NCBI RefSeq assembly: GCF_013409985.1
Contig: NZ_JACCBY010000009.1
Coordinates: 1-64,000 of the forward strand
DNA from: Sphingomonas melonis
GTDB taxonomy: Bacteria; Pseudomonadota; Alphaproteobacteria; Sphingomonadales; Sphingomonadaceae
Direction: 5' to 3'
Length of the DNA: 64,000 nucleotides
The translations under genes and the position numbers were made by a program. Every line of letters begins with the position of its first letter. Positions within the stretch are counted from its first letter, which is position 1. A model generated the notes under the pieces. It was not told the DNA's origin. It was given only the letters and a program-made list of their open reading frames with translations, and ran no database searches. Of the stretch, positions 43,283 to 51,242 are shown piece after piece.

Positions 43283-43588
43283 GGCCAACTCCAGAAGTTC
43301 GGTATTGGGTCCACATATGACAGATTTCATAAATATGTGTTAAAAATGGACCCAAGTCGGTTCGGAAGCGTTACGATTGGCAACGCATTCAATTTGCAGA
43401 ACTTCTTGAAATCGGATCAGCGATCCGGCGGCAGGCGAATGGCCGAATTCATCTGGATCAGTAGGATTTTAGCTGGCTTCATCGCGCATGCCGGCGCTGT
43501 CGGGACATACGTCGAGAGAAAGGTCCGATGCGGCTATGTTTCGGGCTCCTATGGCAGGCCGTGGCGGATGCCCGCGGCGCTGCGCGGC
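43283..43588. other. Gene-free region with the cluster 1 promoter
   Basis: These 306 bases lie between the soluble MCP and the leftward LysR gene. The part next to the MCP is notably AT-rich for this window and includes the inverted repeat at 43305-43355. The rest has no supported gene or clear terminator. It probably contains the promoter for cluster 1. Confidence 0.5.
43305..43355. promoter_or_regulatory. Nested inverted repeat upstream of the soluble MCP gene
   Basis: TTGGGTCCA (43305-43313) and TGGACCCAA (43347-43355) are perfect 9-bp inverted copies. Inside them CACATAT (43312-43318) and ATATGTG (43333-43339) form a second pair. It ends 23 bases before the MCP start, so it may be an operator or a stem in the 5' leader. 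Confidence 0.45.
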
Positions 43589-44491
43589 TCAATCGCGATA
43601 CCGGAGCGCCTCCAGCAACAGCGCGAATGCGACCGAGGGTTGCCGCCGCGAGGGATAATAGAGGTAGTAACCATCGAACGGCGCACACCAATCCGCCAGC
43701 AGGCGGACGAGCGATCCGTCGGCGACGAGGGGGGCGACTCGGTCTTCCACCACATGCGCGATGCCGCAGCCGGCGCAGGCGGCGGTGAGGATCATCGACA
43801 CGTCGTTGAGCACGATCTGGCCGGCGACCTTGACGTTGAGGGCGCGGCCATCCTTCTCATATTCCCAGGCATAGAGGCTCCCGTTCGCCATCCGCATGTT
43901 GACGCAGGCATGGCCGGCGAGATCGTGCGGGGTCAGCGGCGTGCCGCGACTCGCAAGATATCCGGGCGTCGCCACCGTCGCCATGCGCAACCGCGGCCCG
44001 ATGCGGACCGCGACCATATCCTGTTCCAGCCGTTCGCCGAGGCGGACGCCCGCGTCATAGCGTTCGGCCACGATGTCGGTCAGCCCGCGCTCGATGTCGA
44101 GCTCGACGCAGATGTCGGGATAGGTTGCGGTGAGCCGTTCGATCGCCGGCCACAACAGCGTGCGCGCGGGATGTTCGGACGTGGTGATCCGCACCGTCCC
44201 GGCGGGCCGCTCGCGCAGGTCGGTGAGCGCCGCAATGCGATCGTCGATCGCGGCGAGCGCGGGGCGGAGCGCGTCGAGCAGCCGCTCGCCTGCTTCGGTG
44301 GGCGCGACGCTGCGCGTGGTGCGGGTGAGCAGGCGCAGGCCGAGCTTCGCCTCCAGCCGCCGCATCGCATGGCTGAGCGCCGATTGCGACACGCCGAGCC
44401 GGACCGCGGCACGGGTGAAGCTGCGCTCCTCCGCGACGGCGAGGAACAGCGTCAGGCTGGCGAGATCCTCGCGGTGCAGCTGCGAATTCAT
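43589..44491 (-). CDS. LysR-family transcriptional regulator
   Basis: A protein of 300 residues. The N-terminal winged helix-turn-helix is textbook (LTLFLAVAEERSFTRAAVRL, SQSALSHAMRRLEAKLGLRL, then TRTTRSVAPTEAG). The C-terminal co-inducer domain (about 90-295) is the usual length. Divergent from the aldo/keto reductase gene across 92 bp, the classic LysR-target arrangement, so it likely controls that gene and itself. The effector is unknown. Confidence 0.92.
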   Translation of the reverse strand: MNSQLHREDLASLTLFLAVAEERSFTRAAVRLGVSQSALSHAMRRLEAKLGLRLLTRTTRSVAPTEAGERLLDALRPALAAIDDRIAALTDLRERPAGTVRITTSEHPARTLLWPAIERLTATYPDICVELDIERGLTDIVAERYDAGVRLGERLEQDMVAVRIGPRLRMATVATPGYLASRGTPLTPHDLAGHACVNMRMANGSLYAWEYEKDGRALNVKVAGQIVLNDVSMILTAACAGCGIAHVVEDRVAPLVADGSLVRLLADWCAPFDGYYLYYPSRRQPSVAFALLLEALRYRD

Positions 44492-44583
44492 GACCGGGGT
44501 TCATAGGCCCAAGCGATCGACCCTGTCTAATCGGGGGAGATGCGACGGCCTATCTGGTGCGCGAACCAACCGGAGGACGAATG

Positions 44584-45567
44584 ATGCGGACGCGAATACT
44601 GGGCCGCAGCGGTCTTGAAGTGTCGGCGTTGGGGCTGGGGTGCATGGGGCTGAGCTATGCCTATGGGCCGGCGACCGAGCGCGGCGAGGCGATCCGGCTG
44701 CTGCGTGGCGCGCACGAGCGCGGCGTCACCTTCTTCGACACCGCAGAGGCTTATGCCCAGGGCGCCAACGAAGAGCTGCTCGGCGAGGCGCTTGCGCCGG
44801 TGCGCGACGACGTGGTGATCGCGACCAAGTTCGGCTTCACCAACGGGGTGGTGGCCGACGGGCTCGACAGCCGGCCGGAGACTATCCGCGCCGTCACCGA
44901 CGCGGCGCTGCGGCGGCTGCGGACCGACCATATCGACCTGCTCTACCAGCACCGGGTCGATCCCAACGTGCCGATCGAGGATGTCGCAGGCACGGTGCGA
45001 GCGTTGATCGAGGCCGGCAAGGTGCGCCATTTCGGCCTGTCGGAGGCGGGTGCCGACTCGATCCGCCGCGCGCATGCGGTGCAGCCGGTGACGGCGTTGC
45101 AGAGCGAATATTCGCTGTGGTGGCGCGAGCCCGAGGCCGACATCCTGCCGTTGCTGGAGGAGCTCGGCATCGGTTTCGTGCCGTTCGCGCCGCTCGGCCG
45201 TGGCTTCCTGACCGGCACGATCGATGCCAAGACGACGTTCGACGCCAACGACTTCCGCAGCAACGTCCCGCGCTTTTCAGCGGAGGCGCGGCAGGCCAAT
45301 CAGGCGCTGGTCGATCTGGTCGCGACGTTGGCGGCGGAGAAGGCGGCGACGCCGGCGCAGATCGCGCTCACCTGGCTGCTGGCGCAGCGGCCCTGGATCG
45401 TGCCGATCCCCGGCACGACCAAGCTGCACCGGCTGGAGGAAAATCTCGGCGCGGTCGACGTGTCGCTCAGCGGTGACGATCTGGCGCGGATCGCAGCGGC
45501 ACTGGCCGGGATCGAGATCCACGGCGAACGCTATTCGGCGGCCCAGCAACGGTTCGTCAGCCGCTGA
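44584..45567 (+). CDS. Aldo/keto reductase
   Basis: A protein of 327 residues, the usual length. It opens RTRILGRSGLEVSALGLGCM. Catalytic residues are visible: Asp and Tyr in FFDTAEAYAQG, Lys in VIATKFGF and His in LLYQHRVD. The C-terminal NADPH-binding region shows PIPGTTKLHRLEENL. It reduces carbonyl compounds with NADPH; the natural substrate is unknown. GGAGG lies seven bases before the ATG at 44584; an adjacent ATG at 44581 is also possible. Likely controlled by the divergent LysR gene. Confidence 0.93.
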   Translation: MRTRILGRSGLEVSALGLGCMGLSYAYGPATERGEAIRLLRGAHERGVTFFDTAEAYAQGANEELLGEALAPVRDDVVIATKFGFTNGVVADGLDSRPETIRAVTDAALRRLRTDHIDLLYQHRVDPNVPIEDVAGTVRALIEAGKVRHFGLSEAGADSIRRAHAVQPVTALQSEYSLWWREPEADILPLLEELGIGFVPFAPLGRGFLTGTIDAKTTFDANDFRSNVPRFSAEARQANQALVDLVATLAAEKAATPAQIALTWLLAQRPWIVPIPGTTKLHRLEENLGAVDVSLSGDDLARIAAALAGIEIHGERYSAAQQRFVSR

Positions 45568-45932
45568 CCGCGTCTCCGCTCGCTGAAGGGGGGGCGACGG
45601 ATGTCGGTCATAGGCGGGATCGACACCCAAGCGCCGAAAAAACTCCTCTCCGCCAGAGCAGGGCTATCGCACATGGACGCTCGCTCGGGTCCGCCGCCCT
45701 CCAATCCCACCCCGTCACCCCGGACTCGTTCCGGGGTCCACTCTGCGGCGAGGAGATCGGCTTGATGCAACACCGTTTCCTTGCCGCCCGGTGGACCCCG
45801 GAACGAGTCCGGGGTGACGGGTAAGAGGAGGAAGCCGATCGAACCTCATCATTGCAGTCAAAAGCGATAGCCCTCCCCGAGCGGGGCAGGAATCAGGCTA
45901 AAGTTCGACCCCGCCCAGCACGATGGGCGCCG
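45568..45932. other. Gene-free region carrying a repeat pair
   Basis: These 365 bases separate the aldo/keto reductase from the catalase-family gene; the two are convergent. The notable content is the 31-bp inverted repeat pair at 45711-45821. No small gene or clear U-tract terminator is seen. Confidence 0.6.
45711..45821. repeat. 31-bp perfect inverted repeat pair (REP/BIME-like)
   Basis: The element at 45711-45741 is repeated in perfect inverse at 45791-45821, with a 49-bp spacer. Each unit begins or ends CCCGTCACC and contains its own palindrome, CCCCGGA-CTCGT-TCCGGGG. Similar GTCACCCCGGACTCGTTCCG elements are, as I recall, scattered between genes in sphingomonad genomes. The location between convergent genes suits a transcription barrier or terminator role. 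Confidence 0.8.
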
Positions 45933-47009
45933 TTACGCCCGCATCGGCTCGTGATACGGGCAGCCATTCACCCGCGCGCGGAAGTCGGCGGAGTGGCGAT
46001 ACGGTGCGTTGCGCGCGCGGTTGATGTTGCCGAGCGGGCGATGCGCCTCGATCCCCGTCCAGACGCTGAACCGGCTTTCCTCGTTGATCGCGCGGACATG
46101 CTCCGCCGACCAGCTATCCTGCGGCGCGGCGCGGACGATGCCGACCCGCTGGAACGGTGCCTCGTCCTCGTCCCATTCCACCGTCGGGTCCTCGATCGGC
46201 TGGCGGTCGAGGTCGCGGCACAATTGCACCCGGAACTCCCAAGCGGCATCGATGTCGCGCATCTCGCGACGCACCTCCTCGCGGATGGCGTCATCGCGGC
46301 CGTCGACGTCGATCGTCTGGCCGGTCAGCGCGGTCATCGCCGGTGCGATCGGCTTGAGGCTGAACTTGGCGACATAGTCGCCGTAGCGGAACGGCGTGAC
46401 GCTGTAATAGGTCTCGCCGAGGGGCTCGACATTGGGGGCGCCACCGAGCGAATTGATCGCCGCGCTCTCGACCCCGACCGTCTCCAGCGTCGCGCGCACG
46501 CCCTGCAACACGGTCGACAGCACCTTCTTGGTGCCCTCCAGCCGGTCGGTCGTCTTGGCGAGCAGCTTGAGGTTGCCGAGGAATTTGTCGGCGGTCTTGG
46601 CCTGGAAGACGGTGCCGTTGACCATCACGAAATCCTGCGCGCTGCCCTCCGCGCCCGGCAGGCGGGCGCCGTCGACGTCGAACACCTTCATCGCAAGCCC
46701 GCGCGGCAGGCTGATCGCGTCGGGCAGGATGTCGCCCGCGTTGGTCGACAGGCGCAGCAGCACCTTGTGCGTGCCGGCACGGGCGAACAGGCCCTGGGCG
46801 AGGTCCGGCGGCAGATCGGCATCGACGGTGAGCTCGCCTTCGAGCAGGCCGTGCGCCTTGGCGTGGACCGAGCGGACGGCGTGACCATAATCCTCGGCGG
46901 TGCGCTCCAGGATCGTGTCGAAGGTGGTGCAGAGCGCGGTGATCGTCTCGGCCTCGTCGGGCTGCACGTCCTCGAGCTCGGGGCGGTAGCGGATGGGGGC
47001 GTCGGTCAT
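45933..47009 (-). CDS. Catalase-family heme protein (y4iL-like)
   Basis: A protein of 358 residues, shorter than true catalases (about 480 or more). The segment RSVHAKAHGLLEGELTVDAD resembles the catalase active-site His region, followed by VLLRLSTNAGD, GLAMKVFDVDGA and DFVMVNGTVF. The C terminus has PLGNINRARNAPYRHSADFR, similar to the region around the proximal heme ligand. It fits the catalase-like heme-binding clade typified by y4iL. Peroxide or lipid-peroxide chemistry is likely but the substrate cannot be read off. No partner gene is evident. Confidence 0.82.
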   Translation of the reverse strand: MTDAPIRYRPELEDVQPDEAETITALCTTFDTILERTAEDYGHAVRSVHAKAHGLLEGELTVDADLPPDLAQGLFARAGTHKVLLRLSTNAGDILPDAISLPRGLAMKVFDVDGARLPGAEGSAQDFVMVNGTVFQAKTADKFLGNLKLLAKTTDRLEGTKKVLSTVLQGVRATLETVGVESAAINSLGGAPNVEPLGETYYSVTPFRYGDYVAKFSLKPIAPAMTALTGQTIDVDGRDDAIREEVRREMRDIDAAWEFRVQLCRDLDRQPIEDPTVEWDEDEAPFQRVGIVRAAPQDSWSAEHVRAINEESRFSVWTGIEAHRPLGNINRARNAPYRHSADFRARVNGCPYHEPMRA

Positions 47010-47069
47010 CGAAGGTCTCCTGTTCGGGCAGGTAAACGCGGGGCGGACGATTCCGCCCCGCGACAGCGA

Positions 47070-48191
47070 TCAGCGCTTGGCGGGCGCCGCCGCGAACGCC
47101 GCCTTCAGCCGGGCGACGGCAAGGGCGTTGGCGTCCTTGGCGCCGCGGACGATCTGCGCCATGCCGAAGAATTCGTGCGTGACGCCGGGGAAGGTGCGCT
47201 GCTCGACCCGATCGCCGGCCTTGCGCATCGCGACGGCGAGCGTCTCGCCGTCCGAGCGCAGCGGATCGATCTGCGCGTTGATGATCGTCGTCGGCGGCAG
47301 GCCGCGCAGGTCGGCGGCGACCAGGTTGAGCCGCGGGTCCTGCGCATCGGCGGCGCGGCTCTGGTAGTAATAGCCGAACCAGTCGAGCATCGCGGCATTC
47401 AGCGGCTTGGCGTTGGCCGAGTCGCGGCGCGACGGCAGCGTCTTGCTGCTGTTGGCGATCGGATAGACCGACACGATGTGCAGCGGGGCGGTCAGGCGGT
47501 TGTCGCGCGCATAGATGGCGGTGGCGACGGCAAGATTGCCGCCCGCACTCTCCCCGGCGAGCGCCACCTTGGCGGGATCGCCGCCCCAGCTCGCCGCATT
47601 CTGCAGCGTCCAGCGATAGGCGGCGGCGGCATCGTCGTGCTGCGCCGGGAATTTGAATTCGGGCGCGTGGCGATATTCGACCGAGACGACGATCGCGTCG
47701 AGCGCCTTGGCCATCGCGCGCGGTGCCGCATCATAGGTATCGACGTCGGCGATCACCCAGCCGCCGCCGTGATAATAGACGATCACCGGCAGCGCGGCGC
47801 CGCCCGTCGGAGCGTTGGCGGGCTTGTAGATGCGCGCGAACTGCTTGGGATCGGCGCCATAGGGCTTGTCCTGCGTCGTCACCGCGGCATCGGGCGTGGT
47901 CGGCAGGCCGCGCCGGGCCATCGCCGCCTTGGCGCCATCGGCCGCGGAGGGCTGCATGCGCGCCTCGGCCGGCGTCAGCGTCTCGATCGGCTTGCCACCG
48001 AGCCCGGCAAGCGCGTCGAGCACCGCCTGCATGTCGGGCGCCGCCCTGGGCGGCTGCACCGCGGTGGCCGCCGGTGCCGGCGGCGGCGGCGCGGTCGGCG
48101 AGGGGGCGGATTGCGCCCCGGCGATCGTCGATGCGAGCAATGCGACGACAAGTGCGGACGCGGCGCGCCCGGGCATACGGCTGACGGTCAT
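47070..48191 (-). CDS. Secreted alpha/beta hydrolase (HSL-type esterase)
   Basis: A protein of 373 residues. A signal peptide (ALVVALLASTIAGAQSA) leads into a Pro/Ala-rich linker, then the hydrolase fold. The oxyanion motif HGGG is in VIVYYHGGGWVIAD and the nucleophile Ser in ALAGESAGGNLAVA. An acidic residue in INAQIDPLRSDGE and His in FPGVTHEFFGM complete the triad. This pattern marks the hormone-sensitive-lipase group of esterases. Export suggests action on external esters. It lies 60 bp upstream of the catalase-family gene on the same strand and diverges from the Crp-type gene. Confidence 0.88.
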   Translation of the reverse strand: MTVSRMPGRAASALVVALLASTIAGAQSAPSPTAPPPPAPAATAVQPPRAAPDMQAVLDALAGLGGKPIETLTPAEARMQPSAADGAKAAMARRGLPTTPDAAVTTQDKPYGADPKQFARIYKPANAPTGGAALPVIVYYHGGGWVIADVDTYDAAPRAMAKALDAIVVSVEYRHAPEFKFPAQHDDAAAAYRWTLQNAASWGGDPAKVALAGESAGGNLAVATAIYARDNRLTAPLHIVSVYPIANSSKTLPSRRDSANAKPLNAAMLDWFGYYYQSRAADAQDPRLNLVAADLRGLPPTTIINAQIDPLRSDGETLAVAMRKAGDRVEQRTFPGVTHEFFGMAQIVRGAKDANALAVARLKAAFAAAPAKR

Positions 48192-48293
48192 GATCCCTCC
48201 TGTTGGTACGGCTTAGGAACAACCCGGACCAATCTATGTTGCTGTACGGAACCGGACCAAGGGGCGCCGGCAGCGCGGGAATGCGGACGGCGA

Positions 48294-49028
48294 ATGGCGA
48301 CGGCGGTGAATCGGATCAAGGCGCAGGATCGCGGCACCAGCAACCGCTTGCTGATGCAGCTGTCGGACGAGGACTGGGCGTTGTTGGCGCCGCATGTCGA
48401 GCGCACCTCGTTTGCGGTGTGGGACGATATCGCGCGTGCCGGCGAGCGGATCGGCAGCGTCTGTTTCCTCGACGAGGGGATCGCCGGTATCCTCGACGCG
48501 CTGGAGGGCGATCGCCGCTATGCGGTCGCGCTGGTCGGCGCGGAGGGATTCATCGGTTGGCCGTTGCTGCTCGGCGACGACCGTTCGCCCTATGACGTGA
48601 CCATGCGCGCCGAACATGGCGAGGCGCTGCGCCTCCCGGCGGACGTCCTGCTCGCCGCCGTCGAGGAGAGCGCGGCGCTGCGCAGCGTGCTGCTCCGCTT
48701 CGTGCAGACATTGATGGTGCAGATGGGGCGGACGATCGTGTCGTCACTGGCGCATCCGATCGAGCGGCGGATGGCGCGCTGGATCCTGCTGTATCACGAC
48801 CGCGTCCGCGAGGACGACATCTGCATGACGCACGAGGAATTCCGGCTGATGCTCGGCGTGCGGCGCAGCAGCGTCACCGACGCGCTGCACCGGTTGGAGG
48901 AGGAACAGGCGATCCGCGCCTTTCGCGGCCGCGTCGTGGTGCGCGACCGTGCCACGCTGATGCGGCTGGCGGGCGACACCTATGGGCATGCCGAGCAGGA
49001 ATATCGCCGCCTGCTCGGCCCGCCATAG
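48294..49028 (+). CDS. Crp/Fnr-family transcriptional regulator
   Basis: A protein of 244 residues. An N-terminal cNMP-type beta roll (FAVWDDIARAGERIGSVCFL, EGDRRYAVALVGAEGFIGWP) leads via a long helix to a C-terminal winged helix with CMTHEEFRLMLGVRRSSVTD and a final RGRVVVRDRATL. It lacks the N-terminal Cys cluster of FNR, so it does not look like an iron-sulfur oxygen sensor. The start is uncertain: no strong ribosome site precedes 48294. It diverges from the esterase gene with 102 bp between starts. Confidence 0.85.
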   Translation: MATAVNRIKAQDRGTSNRLLMQLSDEDWALLAPHVERTSFAVWDDIARAGERIGSVCFLDEGIAGILDALEGDRRYAVALVGAEGFIGWPLLLGDDRSPYDVTMRAEHGEALRLPADVLLAAVEESAALRSVLLRFVQTLMVQMGRTIVSSLAHPIERRMARWILLYHDRVREDDICMTHEEFRLMLGVRRSSVTDALHRLEEEQAIRAFRGRVVVRDRATLMRLAGDTYGHAEQEYRRLLGPP

Positions 49029-49041
49029 GCGCGAGGACGGG

Positions 49042-49271
49042 TCAGAAACCGCGGCGCAACGTCACGAACCACTGACGCGGCGCGCCCGCGAGCAGCGTCT
49101 GGTTGTCACCGCTGGCGACATAGCCGTTGGTGCCGATCGTCGAGATATAGCGCTTGTCGGTGAGGTTGGTGACGCTGCCCTCGATCGTCAGCCCTTCCAG
49201 CGCGCCGCCAATGCCGCGCATGCGATAGCCGATGCTGGCATCGGTCGAAACGCGGCTGGTGGCGGGGATTG
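49042..49271 (-). pseudogene. TonB-dependent receptor, C-terminal fragment
   Basis: About 76 codons encode only the end of a TonB-dependent outer-membrane receptor: ATSRVSTDASIGYRM, then EGSVTNLTDKRYIS and APRQWFVTLRRGF with the terminal Phe required for barrel assembly. The rest of the receptor (typically 650 or more residues) is absent; upstream DNA is unrelated. A frame start at 49338 exists but its first 22 residues do not look like receptor. This is a remnant left by deletion or rearrangement. Confidence 0.8.
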
Positions 49272-49355
49272 GTGACGCTTTCGCGACGTTTACGGGACGG
49301 GAGGGTGACACGGGCCGGATCGGCCCTTCCAGCCGCAAAAAGCCGTCAGAGTCGT

Positions 49356-49363
49356 TCTATAAT
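49356..49363 (+). promoter_or_regulatory. Candidate -10 box upstream of the MCP pair
   Basis: TCTATAAT here, in an AT-rich stretch (about 49340-49440), lies 145 bases before the first MCP gene of cluster 2. It resembles the TCCTATAA boxes of the flagellar genes. No good -35 is seen. Confidence 0.3.
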
Positions 49364-49508
49364 TGCAACAGGTCTGAGGACATTACCCGTATTTAACGAG
49401 GTCTTTAGAATTTCAGTCCAATTTGAACTTTAGAGGCTGATTCGGATCGATGAAGAGGCCGACCATCGCTTCGCGGGATTGGCCCGCCCCTCATCGAAGG
49501 ACCTGAAG

Positions 49509-50948
49509 ATGTTGACCTGGTTCGCTAATCATGCGCCTATCCGTACCAAGTTCAAGGTGCTGCTCGCCCTCCATGGCGCGATCTCCGCTGCCGGCGTCGT
49601 CACCACCTATCTCGCTGCCGAGGCGACGCCGGTCGAGGCGAGGATCTATGTCGCCGTCGCCGCGGTGCTGTTCGTCGTGACGCTGCTCGCCGTGCTGTTC
49701 AGCGGCAAGGTGATCAGCGATCCCTATGTCGCCTCGGTCGTGCGGATGGAAGGCCTGGCGGCGGGCGATCTCAAGACCCCGATCGCTTATGGTGACCATC
49801 GCGACTGCATCGGCCGGATGTCGCGCGCGGTCAGCGTCTTCAGGGAGAATGCGGAAACGGTCCAGGCCGCCGCCGCGGCACAGCAGATCGTCGTCGGCGC
49901 GCTGGGCGAAGGCCTGACGCGGCTGGCGTCGAGCGACCTCAGCTATCGTATCGAGCAGAGCTTCCCGGCCGATTACGAGCGCCTGCGCGCCGACTATAAT
50001 CGCGCGCTGGACGCGGTCGCCGAGACGATGCGTGCCGTGACCGAAGCGACCAGCGGCATCAACAACGGCGCGATCGATATCCGCCAGGCGTCCGACGACC
50101 TGTCGCAGCGCACCGAACAGCAGGCCGCGAGCCTGGAAGAGACGGCCGCGGCGATGGACGAGATCACCTCGACCGTCCGCCAGACCGCCGCGGGTGCGGT
50201 GCGCGCCAACAGCGTCGTCGAGGAAGCGCGCGTCGAGGCCGAACAGTCGGGCCAGGTCGTCCGCCGCGCCGTCGACGCAATGGGCGGGATCGAGCGCGCC
50301 TCGAACGAGATTTCGGACATCATCTCGGTGATCGACGGCATCGCCTTCCAGACCAATCTGCTGGCGCTCAACGCCGGCGTCGAAGCGGCGCGGGCCGGCG
50401 ACGCGGGCCGCGGCTTCGCGGTCGTCGCCTCCGAAGTGCGGGCGCTCGCCCAGCGCTCGGCCGAAGCGGCCAAGGACGTCAAGACGCGCATCACCGCCTC
50501 GTCGGAGCAGGTCGATGCCGGCGTCGAGCTGGTCAGCGAGACCGGCAAGGCGCTCGACCGGATCATCGGCCGGATCGGCGAGATCAGCACGCTCGTCGGG
50601 CAGATCGCCTCCGCCGCCGAGCAACAGGCGACCGGCCTGCAGCAGGTCAACACCGCGGTCAGCGAAATGGACGGCGTCACCCAGCAGAATGCCGCGATGG
50701 TCGAGGAAGCGACCGCCGCCGCCCGCAGCCTGTCCGCCGAGGCCGATGAGCTGGCCCGTCAGGTCGCGCGCTTCAAGCTGTCCGCCGGGGGCAATGAGCC
50801 GCTCCTGCGCGCCGTGCCGGTCGTGCACCAGTTGCAGGATCGCGCCGCCGACGCAGGGCGCCGGATCGCCCGCTCCGCACGCCGCAGCGGCAGCGGCGGG
50901 GCGAGCACCGCGGTCGCCGTCGCATCGGACGATTGGTCCGAATTCTAA
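49509..50948 (+). CDS. Membrane chemoreceptor (MCP) with DDWSEF tail, copy 1
   Basis: A protein of 479 residues. Two membrane helices (about 17-40 and 46-70) are joined by a very short loop, so there is no periplasmic ligand domain. A HAMP-like region (about 70-125, MEGLAAGDLKTPI) leads to the signalling domain with its tip at about 272-318 (DGIAFQTNLLALNAGVEAAR, GRGFAVVASEVRALAQ). The C-terminal DDWSEF matches the xWxxF tether that recruits CheR/CheB. Start 49509 follows AAGGACC. It likely reports membrane or cytoplasmic cues. It is paralogous with the next gene. Confidence 0.95.
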   Translation: MLTWFANHAPIRTKFKVLLALHGAISAAGVVTTYLAAEATPVEARIYVAVAAVLFVVTLLAVLFSGKVISDPYVASVVRMEGLAAGDLKTPIAYGDHRDCIGRMSRAVSVFRENAETVQAAAAAQQIVVGALGEGLTRLASSDLSYRIEQSFPADYERLRADYNRALDAVAETMRAVTEATSGINNGAIDIRQASDDLSQRTEQQAASLEETAAAMDEITSTVRQTAAGAVRANSVVEEARVEAEQSGQVVRRAVDAMGGIERASNEISDIISVIDGIAFQTNLLALNAGVEAARAGDAGRGFAVVASEVRALAQRSAEAAKDVKTRITASSEQVDAGVELVSETGKALDRIIGRIGEISTLVGQIASAAEQQATGLQQVNTAVSEMDGVTQQNAAMVEEATAAARSLSAEADELARQVARFKLSAGGNEPLLRAVPVVHQLQDRAADAGRRIARSARRSGSGGASTAVAVASDDWSEF

Positions 50949-51242
50949 GGCGATCACGCGCGGCAGCGGCCGGTCTGTCTAGGAAGTAAGAAGCGGAAGG
51001 GGGGTAGCGTGCAGTTTCATCGTCATCATCATCACGACCAGCGCCGCCGCTCCTCGATCCGGCGTGGCGCGGGTCGCCGCGCCGGCGCCCGTGACCGCCG
51101 CACGCCAGACGCGATCGCGCGCGACATCCGGCCGATTACACCCAAAATGGGTGCTCAACGTCGCGTTAAGTGGTGCCTGCCAACTCCCGTCGCCATGGAC
51201 CGAGCGGACCGTTTCCGCCGGTCGTCGATGGAGACGTTGCCG
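50949..51242. other. Spacer between the paired MCP genes
   Basis: The 294 bases between the MCP genes contain no gene I can support. An AT-richer patch at about 51133-51170 could include a promoter, but I see no clear -35/-10 pair. Confidence 0.35.

Noticed and set aside
45852..48293. A long plus-strand frame leading into the Crp/Fnr gene
   Set aside because: It is antisense to the catalase-family and esterase genes and lacks any recognisable domain; only the part from about 48294 is a real gene.
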